Numbered from the stretch's first letter, positions 12,142 to 24,686 are shown. The stretch: 64,000 bases of DNA from Cyclina sinensis (GCA_012932295.1 JAAONU010000016.1:13184111-13248110), one strand, 5' to 3'. Program-made: numbers and translations. The notes: a model not told the origin generated them from the letters alone.

Positions 12142-12202
12142 TATTTGAATGTCCGTGAAGTTCGGGCTGCTAGGCTGCCAACTTCACGGACATCTTATTT
12201 GA
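12142..12202. mobile_element. 47-bp perfect hairpin insertion with 7-bp direct repeats
   Basis: ATGTCCGTGAAGTT at 12149-12162 and its exact reverse complement at 12180-12193 form a 14-bp stem with a 17-base loop. TATTTGA lies on both sides (12142-12148 and 12196-12202). The aligned site in R1 (about 4235-4245) has one target-like word and no hairpin. The simplest reading is the insertion of a very small foldback element with target duplication. It could be an internal deletion product of a larger element. Confidence 0.6.
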
Positions 12203-13215
12203 CGCAATTGCGTGGTCATAAATATCCAGGGATATTTCTTTTTCTTGTAAAAGACATTGACATTAACCTCGACATTCACTGGCTTTATTTTAATGTCGTT
12301 CGTGACATTTATATTCAATTCATAAATAATTGTAGCTATAAATTGTCTGTTATACAAAACGATCTATATTATATCATCTTTACTTACGAGCATGCAGATA
12401 CGTAGTTCTAGAGGCGTATGTACTAATAACGATCTATACTACGTCTGTCCTAACCTTTAATTATCTTATTACAATTATACAGAAGATTACAGTGATCCAC
12501 ATTGGCTCTTGATACTAAGCCGCAGAGAAACCAACTACTGCCTTCATATAACTATACTCATTGTTTTAAGGTCAGACCACATTTTTTATCAATAATTGTC
12601 TACCAAAGGTGTTCATTTCCCAACAGCTTTTTTGTGGAAAGAAGATGAAGTGAATGCGTGATTTAACTACTTTTGTTTCGCTATGTTCATTAAATTACCC
12701 AACATATGCAATTAATTCGAGAAATCTTTAGTATAGTAGGTAACGTCGACAGAAATAAGGATAAAAAATATATAGCAAGGCCTTGTAATTATAAGCAATG
12801 CCTAAGTGTGTGATACTGTAAGAGCTAAACCGAACACACAAAATTTTTGATATGCTTATTTAGTTATTTTTTAAAATCTAACAATAATATTACATTCAGT
12901 AACGTTCTTTCAAGTTGAAATACTAATATTTAATATTCAATGTAAAAAGTAAACGGCAATCAGTTATCATAGAGGAAGCAATGACGCTGCAGAGCATTAA
13001 GGTGTAATAAAATCTTATTTAGATATTGACACAATCAGCTATGGACGATGCGTATGACTCATCTTACCAATGTAACGTCTATTCAGAATGTGTCTGTAAA
13101 TACAAACATAACAGCAAATAAAAAAGAGATTAACTGTAACTGGGACACATTGTTGCAAAAACAAAATCAAGAAATTAGCTTCAGGACTTAAACGTAACCG
13201 ATATCTTAGGAATCT

Positions 13216-15650
13216 TTCTTGAATAAGAGATTTACTCGAAAATTGAGTGTAAAAAGTGCTCCAATCTGTAGCAATTTCATTAAAGGACTATTAAGAAATC
13301 CAAGGTTTAATCTTAACAAGTGATTATTAAAGCGGTTTCTATTCGAAGAGCGCTTTGGAAAGCTGTGTTTTATTAGCAAAAAGTATGAATTTTCATCAGA
13401 AAGTTACCCAAAGCTATTTGCTTAATTCTCATCCGTACCTTTCATCAATTTTATATTAAAAAAATGACACTAAAATTTTCATCTGAAATGCATCGGATGA
13501 CACATAACTACTAGCTGTATTAAAATGTTATCCTGGGATATTCATTTGAATTTTCAAATTCAAATGCCGACATCAAACTTCTAGTAGGTATTTAAAGTAA
13601 ACTTTGGAAATATTTCATTTCAGAAGAACAATTTCAATATCATAAGTTAGCACTTTTTATGTTTGTAAGATGTCAGAATTTATATTTCACACGATGATAA
13701 TCATAGTTACTATAAAAAAAATACACTGAAAATGTCGCTACCATTTTCATTTAAAAGTGTAAGACATGATACTGGTTGATTAAAGTTACAATCATTTTGG
13801 TGAACTAGAATGTCATAAAAGGGATATACAGGAAAAAATTTTATGCTTTCTTTCACGTTTTTTTCAATCAATATACTATGAATGTGCTCGAAATAAAAAC
13901 AATGATCAGTCCCAGCAAAAACCAACCCAAGAGAAACGACGATTGGCTGTTTTTGTCACGTGACCTATTTAAAATAACCGTTCGGGTTTTACTTTCAGTT
14001 AAAGAACGTTCAAATATTTACGTTCAAGCCCATATTTCACTTTATTTATATGGACAAACATACTGGGAATTTAAAGTTCTTCATATTGAACGTGATTTGA
14101 GCAAATAATATCAGTTTTAATTTTTTTGGCATTCATTTGCCTGTGTATCCCTTTAACTTCAAAATGTAGTTATTTACTCATTAAAAAATGATTATAAATG
14201 CCAACGTGTTTTAAAAATTGTCGGTGAAATATTGATGACAAAGTTTTTTCGTGAGTTGTCAGAACTGAGCAGGATCAATGGCCAACAAACATACTAATAT
14301 AGATTCTTAGTTGCTCTTCGTAGAGGACGGACTTTTGTATATAGGATTTAGTGAGAATTGTTCATATACATATTTCGATAAGACTATTTTGGCGTCGATG
14401 TCTATGAAATGTCTTACAATGTCGGCAGCAAGCATAAAAACAGCCAAAATTTTGTCCCTGTGCCTTAATACACTGGTTTAAACTAATTAAATCCGGAACA
14501 AATGGCAGATTAAAGTGTAAAACCGCAGAATTTCGCTTATCTCTGTATTTTTTATAACATGAAACAAAAATATGCATGTCATGGTCGCCAAAACGTTTCC
14601 AGTAAATCAGTTTAAGGTTTGGAAATAGGCGTATTTATTCAATTATATCAGACATTTTTTATTTAATTTGAAAAATGGTACAAATTGCACTACTGAACAA
14701 GTCAGTGTCGTTTATTTCTCATTAAGAAAAACAATAAGATTAGTATTTGCCTAAACAGTTGTCTAGAACTGTGTTATTTTTTCTTGAAATAAGACAAATT
14801 TATCAAGTAAATGATTAAGCCGATTCTGAGGAATCTTTGTTGGCAATAACTTTTTAATCATGGTCAATGATCTATTGATTCTACATTAAATTTATGAGCC
14901 ATTCCTGGGAAAATATCTGTTAAACATCATCTTTATGTCAAAACAAGAGGAAGTGTCTTCTTTTGAAAATGGATTTATCTTCTTCTGGGATACATTGTTT
15001 GAAATCAATATCTACTGACTGCATGATATAAGACAATTAAATAGCAACTTTTGAGTTATTCAATATTCATTTTTTCTGCTTTATATATTTTCATTCTCAG
15101 TTATACTTTTTTGCGTGTTAGAAAATGTTTTGTTTTTCCATTCCGGAAGTAATAAAACATATTTATCTTTTTACTGTATTTTTGTCCACAATGTTTCGTA
15201 ACAGACGTTTTTGGTTTAAAGACTCTGTTTTGAATTTATCACAAAACGTTAAGGAAAAAGTGTTTTACCTCAGTCTATAAATCCAGAACAATCATTCAGA
15301 AAAGAAAGTATATGTAATTTCAGAGGAATAAAAAACATTGATGGCCTGATAGACCAATAGCTTCTCTGATATACAGTCATATTGTATTCAGAGAAAATTT
15401 GGGCATAATTGAAGGGAAAGCAATACACCTAAACATTCAAACGTGCAATCAATACACCTGCTCAAAGTGGAAGCTCTCTAATACCAACAGTTATCCAAAA
15501 CTGACATTAAAAATCTTAAGTTGCAATTTTCATATGTCAATGCAATATGTTGAATAACTTGTTTTAAATGGTCACGAATCTAAAACAGTGCAGATATGTT
15601 GTAAAATGAAAAAACATCAGTTTTCAATGTGAATGAAAACACTCTGCTTT
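13216..15650. other. Remainder of left arm, no recognised gene
   Basis: Open frames here stay below 80 codons, and the counterparts in the right arm carry stops or shifts. I see no RNA gene. The DNA is AT-rich and noncoding as far as I can tell. Confidence 0.5.
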
Positions 15651-16920
15651 GGTATAAAAGTGCAATAGCCATGATATCTAACTACATGTAAGACGATAAG
15701 AGAGTTTGCTTGAAAAACAAATACAATGTATATAGAAACACAGGCCCAACCCCCATTTGTGTTGGGAAACTATGCAGTAATAGGTTTGGATATGTATGAG
15801 AAGCTCAAAAAAGAGACTGAAAAAATGACAGAATTTGTCCAAAGGCTTAAAGACTAATTAATACACATTTAAAAGAGTCAGTGTAAAAATAACTAATTAT
15901 CATAAGAAAGAAGACTTTAACTCACTATACGATAAAGAAAATGTCTGCCTACTGTATTGATATTGCAAAGTCAGAAAATATTAAGCAGCTGCTGCATTTA
16001 CATATTATTCTCATACACTTTTGACAAAACAAGGATGACTATTCCAGCTGCCAATATTGGGGATGCATTGTAGAGGACGAATTCCATTTTTGTGCTTGTA
16101 TGTTCTTTATAGAAATATACTCATAGAAAAAATGTTCAATCAGTTTACCCGTCAGACCTATTATTATGAACAATTTGGTAACCTGATGTCATGAAAAAAA
16201 TGAGACAACTACTAGTAATTTAGCTGTGTACCTGTGTACTTTAAAGGTCTGAGTTATAATATTTATATTGTGTTGCCTACATTATATTTGTGTTTCATTT
16301 ACGGATAAAGAATCAGTCCTTACAGACGTAGTGGATAATACCAAATTAATCTAAAGTAAATGAAAAAAAAGGAAAAAAACAAATATAGTAAGATGTGAAA
16401 AATGTTGTTTTGTGTTTGTATTTGAATGTGAGTTTAGGAGCTGCTAGCTTTTCACTCAGTGTATGTATATGTTTTGTACTGTGTAAGAATCGGTGGCTTA
16501 AATTTCACAACTAAATACTCAGCATAATTTCTTACAGCAAAATAAAAAAAGTAATGCCCTTTTAGTCCTAAGAAAATTGAGAAAGCAACTTTTATTAAAA
16601 AATACTTCAGATGCGCCAATAATTCTGGCTTCTAGTTTAAAATTGTATCTGCGAGAACTTGCAAAAAATATTATCGAAGTTACAAAATTGCTAAAACAAA
16701 TGAGAAAAAAGGCGAAATCTGAAAATTATCTGACACTGATTTCAGAACGCTTAGCTTTCGGGGATTTTTATAATTGCATTGCAATTTTGCCAACGGTTAA
16801 CAAAATTATAATTCAGCCAATCTTTCCAGATTGTTTTGAGATAATGAGTTTTCTTAAAATTTGAACTTCTTTTTATATGAACAATATACTAACTACGATT
16901 ATAATGACATGTTATCATAC

Positions 16921-16962
16921 TGTTGTTGTTGTTTTGTTATTTGTGTTGTTGTTGTTGTTTTT
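16921..16962. repeat. TTG microsatellite
   Basis: Interrupted run of TTG triplets. A shorter run of the same word occurs at 18252-18270. Confidence 0.85.
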
Positions 16963-17334
16963 CCCCAGCAATACTGCAAAGTTTGAGTGTTGAAAAAAAA
17001 TCATTTCTTATTACCTCGTCTGTGTTTCTTCTCAGTGTCATGAAAATATTAGTTTCTGCAATTAAAAACGTTTTTCAGCTTTCAAGTTTAAATAGATAAA
17101 TTGCTGTCAAGGCAAGCATTTAATCAATAATACATTGAAATATAACTTACACTGATTGTTCGCAAATGATATAGCTGATATTCATGAGGACGTTTTTATT
17201 ATCTACAGTAAGTTCATAGATACATTTTTAAAGCTTATTTATATCTGTGTGCATCAAGAGGCTTTCTCGATTCTTATCGATGTCCTCGTTTGACTTAAAC
17301 AGTCATTGCATTAAAAATTACAAGAAATATTATC

Positions 17335-17965
17335 ATCCGTAGATAGTGAATGCTTCAGCCATTATTAGTAGGTCATGTAGATAGGAAGTGTTAAAGAAAC
17401 AAGCAGCATATCCTGTAGATAATGAGTCCTTCAGCCAGTATTAGTACATCGTGTAGATAATGAGTTTTTCATCCAGTATTAGTACGTCATGTAGATACTG
17501 ACTGCTTCAGCCAAAATCAGTACATCATGTAGATAGTGAGTGCTTTAGTAAGTATCAGTACATCATGTTGATAGTGAGTGCTTCCGCCAAAATCAGTACA
17601 TCATGTTGATAGAAAGTGCTTTAGTCAGTATCAGTACATCATGTTGATAGTGAGTGCTTTAGTCAGTATCAGTATATCATGACTTGAGCACTCACTATCT
17701 GCATGATGTACTGACACTGACTTGAGCACTCACTATCTACATGGAGTACTGATACTGACTTGAGCACTCACTATCTACATGGCGTACTGATACTGACTTG
17801 AGCACTCACTATCTACATGACGTACTGATACTGACTTGAGCACTCACTATCTGCATGATGTACTGATACTGACTTGAGCACTCACTATCTACATGGCGTA
17901 CTGATACTGACTTGAGCACTCACTATCTGCATGACGTACTGATACTGGCTGAAGTATCCAGTATC
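17335..17965. repeat. 38-bp satellite array with an internal orientation switch
   Basis: About sixteen monomers near 38 bp. From 17335 to about 17678 the plus strand reads gatagtgagtgctt then cagtatcagtacatcatg. From about 17680 to 17965 it reads the reverse complement, agcactcactatct then gtactgatactgactt. The switch falls within a few bases of 17680. The left half is more degenerate than the right. A second array of the same monomer lies at 22170-22520. Confidence 0.9.
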
Positions 17966-20900
17966 AATATGTGATATTTTAAAAAGATCTAAAGAAGATA
18001 TTATTGTGTGTAATTTTGAATGTAATGATTGTTTACGTCTTTGAACGAGAAAATCGATTAGATTTGTAAAAGTCATGTGATGCACAAATTATGTGTAAGC
18101 TTTAGAAAATGATCGATACTGCTTTAAATATATATTAAGTATCAATTTCGTTTTGCTATTGACTTATAAGTTAGACACACGTATTTTGAATAATTACGTA
18201 TTCTTTGTAATTACTGTAGTAAGAAATGTGCATGAAAACTTGAAGTTGAGATTTGTTGTTGTTGTTGTTTATGTCAATGCTTAACGGGAAATACCAATGC
18301 AGATAATGAAAACGTCTTCATGAACACCAGCCACATTGAACCTTTAAACCGTGTTTTTATTCACACTGAAAACTGACGTTCCACATTTTACAAAATATCT
18401 GGACTGCCTTAGGTTCGTAATCAATTAAAACAATTCATACAACATATTGCATTGGAAGATGCAATATAAGATTTTGAATGTAAGGTTTTGATAAATATTA
18501 GGATTAGAGAGCTTCTACCTTATGTAGGTGTATTGATTGCATGCTTGAATGTTTAGGTGTATTGCTTTCCCTTAAATTATGACCAATATTTAACTGTATA
18601 TCAGTGAAGCTATTTGTCAGGCCATCATTTTTTTTCTTTTTTCGGAAATTACTTTCTACGAAACGATTCTCCTGGGATTTATAGAAATAAAATATTTCCT
18701 CAACTTTTTGTAATAAATTTAAACCAGAGTCTTTAAACCTAGAAAGTCTGTAGGAAAATAACTACAAAAAGGATAGTAAAAAGTATAGTTCGAATTCTTA
18801 CCATTTCTGAGATACAAAACAAAACATTTTCTAACACGCAAAAACATCGTAACTGGGAATGAAATTATATAAAGCAGTAAAAATAAATATTGAATAACAC
18901 AAAATTGTTATTAAAGTGTGCCGTATAATGCAGTCAGTAGATATTGATTTGGAATGGTGTTTTGTAGAAGAAGATAAATCCATTTTCAAAAATAAGAGAC
19001 ATTTCCTGTTGTTTTGACATAAACATGACGTTTAACAGATATTTTTTCTTGGAAAAAGCTCATAACTCTAATGTAGAATCAATTGATCACGGACCGTGAT
19101 AAAAAAAATAATGCGTTAATAGCTCCAACAAACACTGTTCAGATACAGTTTTATTGCTTACTTTATAAATTTGCCATTTTTCGAGAAAAATTAAGACAGT
19201 TCTAGACGACTGTTTAGGGAAATACTAATGCCCTTATTAATTCATGTTTACGAGAAACAAACGAGACATGTCTTGTTCAATAGTGCAATTAGTTCCATTT
19301 TTAAATTAGATAAAAAATGTCTGATATAATTGACGAAATACGCCCATTTCCAAACCTTAAACTGATTTATCATAACTGTTTTGGCGACCTGAATATTTTT
19401 GTTTCATGTTATAAAAATACAGAGATAAATGCAAGTCTGCAGTATTACACTTAATTCTGCCATTTCTTCCGGAATAAATTAGTTTATGTCAGTTTATTAA
19501 AGCACAGGGACAGAATTTTGGCTGTATTTTATGCTTACTGTAGCCATTGTACGACATTCAATAGACATCGATGCCAAAAAAGACTTATCGTCATATGTAT
19601 ATGAACAATTTTATTCTCACTAAATCCTATAGATTCCAATAAGCAACTAAGTTACTATATTTCAATTTAGTATGTCTGTCCACCATTGATCCTGCTGAGT
19701 TCAAACAACTCAAGGTAAGGGTTGTCGACAATATTTTACCAATTTTTAAAACACATTTGCATTAATAATCTTTTTTCATGAGCAAATAACTACTTTTTTG
19801 TGGATAATGACATTCTAGTTCACACAAATGATTGCAGCTTTAATGAAAACCTTTTGAAAAACCTGAATCATGTCTTACGCTATTGACATGAAAATGGTAG
19901 CTATTTTTAACTATTTTTAATTCTGACATCTTACAGATATAAAAGAAAAAAATCTAATTTATGATCTTTTAAATTGTTCTTTTGGAATTAAATTATTTTC
20001 CAATCTTACTGAAAATACTTACTAGTAGTTTATTGTCGGATTTAAATTTGAAACTTTCAATGAATATCCTCAGGATAACATTCTAATACAGCTAGTAATT
20101 ATGTGCTATCCGATGCATTTCAGATGAACATTTCAGCGTATTTTTTCAATATAAAATTGATGAAGGTTATGGATGAGAATTACATGAATAGGTTTTGGTA
20201 ACTTTCTGATGAAAATCATATTTTTGCCAATTAAACACAGCCTTCCAAAGCGCTCTTCAGCAGAGCTTCTGACTAATATTTATTTTTGCACACACTGCTT
20301 TGGGAATAGAAACCGCTTTAATAGTCGCTTGTCAAGATTTAGCCTTCCATTTCTAAACAGTTCTTCAATAAAAATTGCTACAAACTGGAGCACTTTTATA
20401 ATCAATTTTAGAGTAAATCTCTTATTCAAGAACGTATTCGTAAGATATCGGTTACGTTTAAGTCTTGAGGCTTATTTCTTGATTTTAGGTTTTGCAACAT
20501 TGAGTCCCAGTTACAAAAACTTTCTAAGTAGAAGTTACATTGGAAAGATTCAGTAATATACTTCATCCATTTTTGATTGTGTCAATCTCTAAATCAAATT
20601 GTGTTACACCGTAATGACTATTAAATATTGGTATTACAGCTTGAAGGAACGTAACTATTATTGCTTGTAATAGTATTATAGTATTGTTAGGACCTTCATA
20701 ATACCTAATGAAGTAGAAAGAATATCCAAATTCGTTTGTTCGGTTTCGTCATAGCAGTATGCTTATAATTACAAGCTCTTGCTATATATACCAATGGAGT
20801 CTTGCAGATACAGAGCCTTTTTATACTTAAGATACGGTTAACACCGGTGATAAATACTCTTGCTACAAGCTTGTAAACAATCATCTGCAATTTCTTCAAA

Positions 20901-21153
20901 GAAAATTTCTTTTGAATATCTCATTTTGCAAGAAATAGTTTCAGGAGAACGTGCTTAGAGTGTGTGCTTAACGTGCAATCATCTTGTAAAGATTGCAAAG
21001 AAAACGGTATTAACTGCGACATTTGTGTTTATGATCGGTGTCTAGAATTACCAATTTTATGGTACCGAGATGGTCGTCTTTAAACACATACCTACTGGCA
21101 CTTGATCATCAATGTTTGAAATATAGTAGTCTGATACCTATTAACGCCGTAGC

Positions 21154-21166
21154 TATTAATAAACAT
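21154..21166. repeat. SINE target-site duplication, plus-strand left copy
   Basis: TATTAATAAACAT, repeated with one mismatch at 21382-21394. Confidence 0.8.
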
Positions 21167-21381
21167 TTAGTTTAGACTCATTTATTTTACATCGCTTGCG
21201 GTACAGGTTCTTACAACTTAGAATCATCACGCTCGATGACTGCTTCCTGGGTTGCATACCAGTAATCGCACAGTGTGGAGGAATGTGAAGATCGTGAGAG
21301 AATCTCGCCTCTGACGGGATTCGAACCCGCGACCTCCGAACCAGGAGCCCTGAGCACTACCCCTGGACCACGGTGCCTCCT
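21167..21381 (-). mobile_element. tRNA-derived SINE, about 215 bp
   Basis: On the minus strand the element starts at 21381 with a tRNA-like head. It has an A box TGGTCCAGGGG (plus 21360-21370) and a B box GGTTCGAATCC (plus 21317-21327), spaced as in a tRNA, with T-stem GCGGG/CCCGT around TTCGAAT. The acceptor strands do not pair, so it is not a working tRNA gene. A unrelated body follows, ending in an A/T-rich tail near 21167. Direct repeats of 13 bases flank it. The matching place in the left arm (about 11480-11500) has one copy of the target and no SINE. It would be transcribed by Pol III and moved by a LINE enzyme. Confidence 0.88.
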
Positions 21382-21394
21382 TATTCATAAACAT
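21382..21394. repeat. SINE target-site duplication, plus-strand right copy
   Basis: TATTCATAAACAT, the partner of 21154-21166 with one mismatch. Confidence 0.8.
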
Positions 21395-22169
21395 GATAAA
21401 CCAGGCCAAAACACTCATCACCTTTTAGCATTCTTATCGTTTAAACAACAAAAATGTCAATGTGATTAGCGGTAACCGTTGATTTCAGTATGATTTTTTC
21501 TAGATAGAAAACAATTATTAAAACGTGTTTCTGATGCAGAAACCCCGCGTTTTCTTTCGGTGCGTATTTTACTCAAATCTGGTCATCTATTAGCTCTCTG
21601 TTTCAGCGACCTTCAACTGTTAATTTTGTTAGAAATTATTTCAATGGCTGAATCAGCGAGGTGTGTCAATCTGTTTTCATGCGAACGCTCCTACCTTGTC
21701 TCACTATTATGTTTGGCTATAATTTATGCCCTAGATGACTCGGCTTGCTCATGATACGCCCCTGCCTGCGTTTGGTTTTTGAGAGTGAATTAAGAAGCGT
21801 CCGATAGTAATACACTGCCGCCATACATGTACATTTTGTACAATATTGTATAATACTTGCAACAACAAAGAGCAAATGAAACTTGCTTGGGATTGAAAAA
21901 ATACAGCGTTACCATTGTATGGCGTTGGTATATTGGTCAATTTGAGGCTATGTTTATTTACCGTTTCATTCTTTTTATACTGTCAGCAGCAGATTTCAAA
22001 CATATGTATTTGCAGCTTTGAAACACCGACTAATCAAACTGTTTAAACGCACGGCCAATCAGATGATTCATACCATATTCTGCAGATCATTTAAGGTCAC
22101 CGGAAGTCAGCATACAACAGAATTACTGAAACACTGTAGATTCTTCGAGGCTGTAAAATGACAGCTGAT

Positions 22170-22520
22170 TTGAAAGCACACACTATCTACATGATGTACT
22201 GATAATGGTTGAAGCCTCACTACATTCATGTCCTGCTGTTACTGACTAAAGCACACACTATCTACATGATGTACTGATTCTGACTGAAGCACACACTATC
22301 TACATGATGCACTGATACTGACTAAAGCACACACTATCTACATGATGCACTGATACTGACTAAAGCACACACTATCTACATGATGCACCGATACTGACTA
22401 AAGCACACACTATCTACATGATGTACTGATACTGACTAAAGCACACACTATCTACATGATGTACTGATACTGACTGAAGCATTCACTATCTACATGATAT
22501 ACTGATCTAGTCAGTATCAA
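22170..22520 (+). repeat. 38-bp satellite array, second location
   Basis: About nine monomers reading agcacacactatctac then atgatgtactgatactgact, the same family as 17335-17965 and in the orientation of its right half. A degenerate reversed piece follows to about 22615 (cagtatcaatact, gtagatagtgagtgctcaagtcag). It lies immediately outside the right arm. Confidence 0.9.
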
Positions 22521-22619
22521 TACTCCATTTAGAAAGTGTGTGCACATGTTAGTTTCAATAAGTCATGCAGTAGGATTCAGTACATAATGTAGATAGTGAG
22601 TGCTCAAGTCAGAGTTTGC

Positions 22620-24129
22620 TTCAGGCTTAGAATCGTTATTGATAAAAAAATCTGATGAAATGCCTTCTTGGAGCATTCTACATGATTTTCTGTCTCAATT
22701 AAAACACTTTCGTATCCAATGGCATTATTTTTATAATTTTCCATGATAATTTATTATTGTGATTTTCACATAATTACTATTACTACGATATTCTTTGAGA
22801 ACGGTTCCTTTACCTCATAACATCCAATAATTAAAGTGTTAGGATCTGTTAGTATTGCATCTTCATTGTGTAATACATTCTTCTGTACAACGCTTGTCGC
22901 GACATTAATAAGTCTTAAAGCTCAACAATATTGTCACCTGATTGATCTCATCTTGTTTATTGTCTCTGTCAGTCAAACAATACATATATTTCATTGTAGC
23001 ATTTTGCCTTTATCTTAAACGGTGAATTATTACTGTTGTTTGTGGTTATGGTACAGAACAATGTTTATTAGCTAATGTTTATGGCTTCTGCCCTTTTGCA
23101 AATCTAGAAATTGAAACAATTATAAGCTGTTGTGTCTTGTGCAGTTAGTTGCAATAACTAATCTACAGGAAGCCTGTAATCTGCAATTACTTGCCCGGCG
23201 ACTTAAAATGTGGTATTGGCATCGTTATACTGCTAGATGCAATGATTCCATATCTAAAGAAAAAATATAGTCGGAAACCCACGTTCAGTCTATTTTGTTA
23301 CAATATATTCATTGCCCATAGGAATAACAGTTGCGAAAAATTCGTACTCATGAATAATTATTGACCTGCTTTCACTTGCTTCCGAAGGATTTCCATTTTG
23401 CAATCTCAGACAATGAAATTACTCGTTATTTAACAGGAAGCATGGTCACGGCTATGTTTAAAATTCAAGAGCAAAAAAAGAAACGTGTGTTTAAAATAAC
23501 CAATGTAGGAAGTGATGCCAGCTCTCTGAATCGAAGAGTTTTTATTTGAAATGCAAATATCATTTCCCTTTCGCTCATTTATATTCATGAAGATAATTGG
23601 CAGTCAGTTACCCTACAGTACTGAATGTAGTTATATGGAATGTGTACTGTGGGTTAACAACAATGAAAGAATTTACGTCAATACGTTTAGAATCGTCTTA
23701 TTTTGCAGGAAAGTTAGGTTTTCCGACTTGCATAGAGGCCCAAACTGGAAACTTAGGAGGTTGAGTCCTAATTCAAAATATGTACATAGTTTATTACGTG
23801 TAAATGTTATTGGTTGCAATTTACATCATACCTGTATGTTTCCACCAGGGCATGTATATCTGCTTAACTCATCGAATGCATGTACTTTATTAAAATATAC
23901 GCTTGTTTCTTATATCTAAATTGGTTTGTACTTGTTTGCATAGACAGCGAGCAGAAATTTCAGACATTAATCATGGGACAATGTTTGTCCAAAATAACAA
24001 GCCAGCGTCCAGTCATATACTCAAATGACCTGTCATGCTGGTCATATAATCAAAAATACCTCATATGGAACGGTACAAATATTTAGCCTGTAGGACATTC
24101 AAATAAAAGACAATTGTATTTCTAAGCAA
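22620..24129. other. No recognised gene
   Basis: Short open frames only. The longest is 122 codons at 23551-23919 on the plus strand; it has no recognised domain and no second copy in the window to test conservation. Confidence 0.45.
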
Positions 24130-24435
24130 AGCGGTTTTATTTGACTAAACGCATTGAGCCTATCAAGATCTCGGTGTCATAAAACCAGAGCGCGAACATA
24201 AACACAAATATCACAGTTAAAGATGTTCGCAACTAGAACGGAATACAGTTGTACAAATAAAATCCGTTAACATTGAAACATATTGATGCTAACATGATGT
24301 TTGCATGTAAGATCGGTCCCATAGCGCTCCTATAAAATTCTTCTTTGCAAAACATGTTTTGTGGTTTAAAGACATTTTTCTTCCTCATCTCTTGTGTAAA
24401 TTAGCAGGTATCTTTTGGGAAGTTTTAAGTCTTGT
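24130..24435. repeat. Truncated older unit (U0): M block only
   Basis: From gcggttttatttgactaaacgc onward this resembles the part of U1 at about 25235-25570, but is more diverged. It stops abruptly at about 24435, where U1 begins. It looks like the end of a preceding, older tandem unit that has lost the LINE and satellite portions. Confidence 0.6.
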
Positions 24436-24497
24436 AACATATTTAAACATGCATTAGTTATTGGTATTTTAAGGACACTGGGTAACTTTAGTATTTA

Positions 24498-24686
24498 CTA
24501 GATAACAGTAAGGCAGTAACACTGTCTGTATAAACGTGCACATGAAGTAAGAGCATACCGGCCAGATACATTTCTCTGGAAATTTATTTGGATATTGTTT
24601 TGACATCCAAACACATGGAAATGCTTGGTTCGTTTAAACATTATACAATTCGCAAGTATTATCCCGATATATACAAAATATTGCAT
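24498..24686 (-). other. 62-codon open frame repeated in all three units (not called as a gene)
   Basis: A minus-strand frame of 62 codons is open here, at 30863-31051 and at 54193-54381, with six or so amino-acid differences between copies. The units are very similar overall, so persistence of a frame this short is not evidence of selection. The product has no recognised domain. I record it because it is one of the few frames intact in all three units. Confidence 0.2.

Larger units (their letters stand above)
10230..13215. repeat. Duplicated noncoding block, copy R2
   Basis: Direct partner of R1 at 3230-5785. It contains two stretches that differ between copies: about 10700-11790, missing from R1, and about 11840-12770, missing from the inverted copy R3. 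From about 10965 rightwards R2 doubles as the left arm of a large inverted duplication. It carries a 47-bp hairpin insertion at 12149-12195 that R1 lacks. No reading frame is conserved between copies. Confidence 0.75.
10965..15650 (+). repeat. Left arm of a large inverted duplication
   Basis: This arm aligns with the reverse complement of 18350-22150 over nearly its whole length, with order preserved. Pairs include 11220-11290 with about 21820-21890, 11540-11600 with about 20990-21060, 12920-13090 with about 20540-20640, 14260-14580 with about 19380-19700, and 15400-15650 with about 18350-18590. Similarity is moderate to high, with scattered substitutions and indels. The main difference is an about 930-base stretch (11840-12770) that the right arm lacks. 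The arms are too diverged to be an assembly hairpin. Confidence 0.85.
15651..18349. other. Spacer between the inverted arms
   Basis: About 2.7 kb between the arms. It holds one 95-codon open frame (16577-16864, plus strand), lysine- and isoleucine-rich with no recognised domain and therefore probably chance, a TTG microsatellite and a 38-bp satellite that reverses orientation. The rest is AT-rich DNA without features. Confidence 0.5.
18350..22150 (-). repeat. Right arm of the large inverted duplication (copy R3)
   Basis: Reverse-complement partner of 10965-15650. It lacks the equivalent of left-arm positions 11840-12770 and has gained a 215-bp SINE at 21167-21381. Open frames inside it, including 115 codons at 20209-20556, have no counterpart frame in the left arm, so they are not conserved coding sequence. 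Confidence 0.85.

Noticed and set aside
16577..16864. 95-codon lysine-rich frame in the inverted-repeat spacer as a gene
   Set aside because: No recognised motif, and low-complexity K/I/L content typical of chance frames in AT-rich DNA.
21305..21381. Functional tRNA gene
   Set aside because: A and B boxes are good, but the acceptor strands do not pair and a body with tail and target duplications follows, so it is a SINE.
23551..23919. 122-codon frame as a gene
   Set aside because: No domain, no second copy for comparison and ordinary AT-rich composition. Frames of this length arise by chance in 64 kb.
24498..24686. 62-codon frame present in three units as a conserved gene
   Set aside because: The units are recent duplicates, so a short frame can persist by chance. 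The product has no recognised feature.
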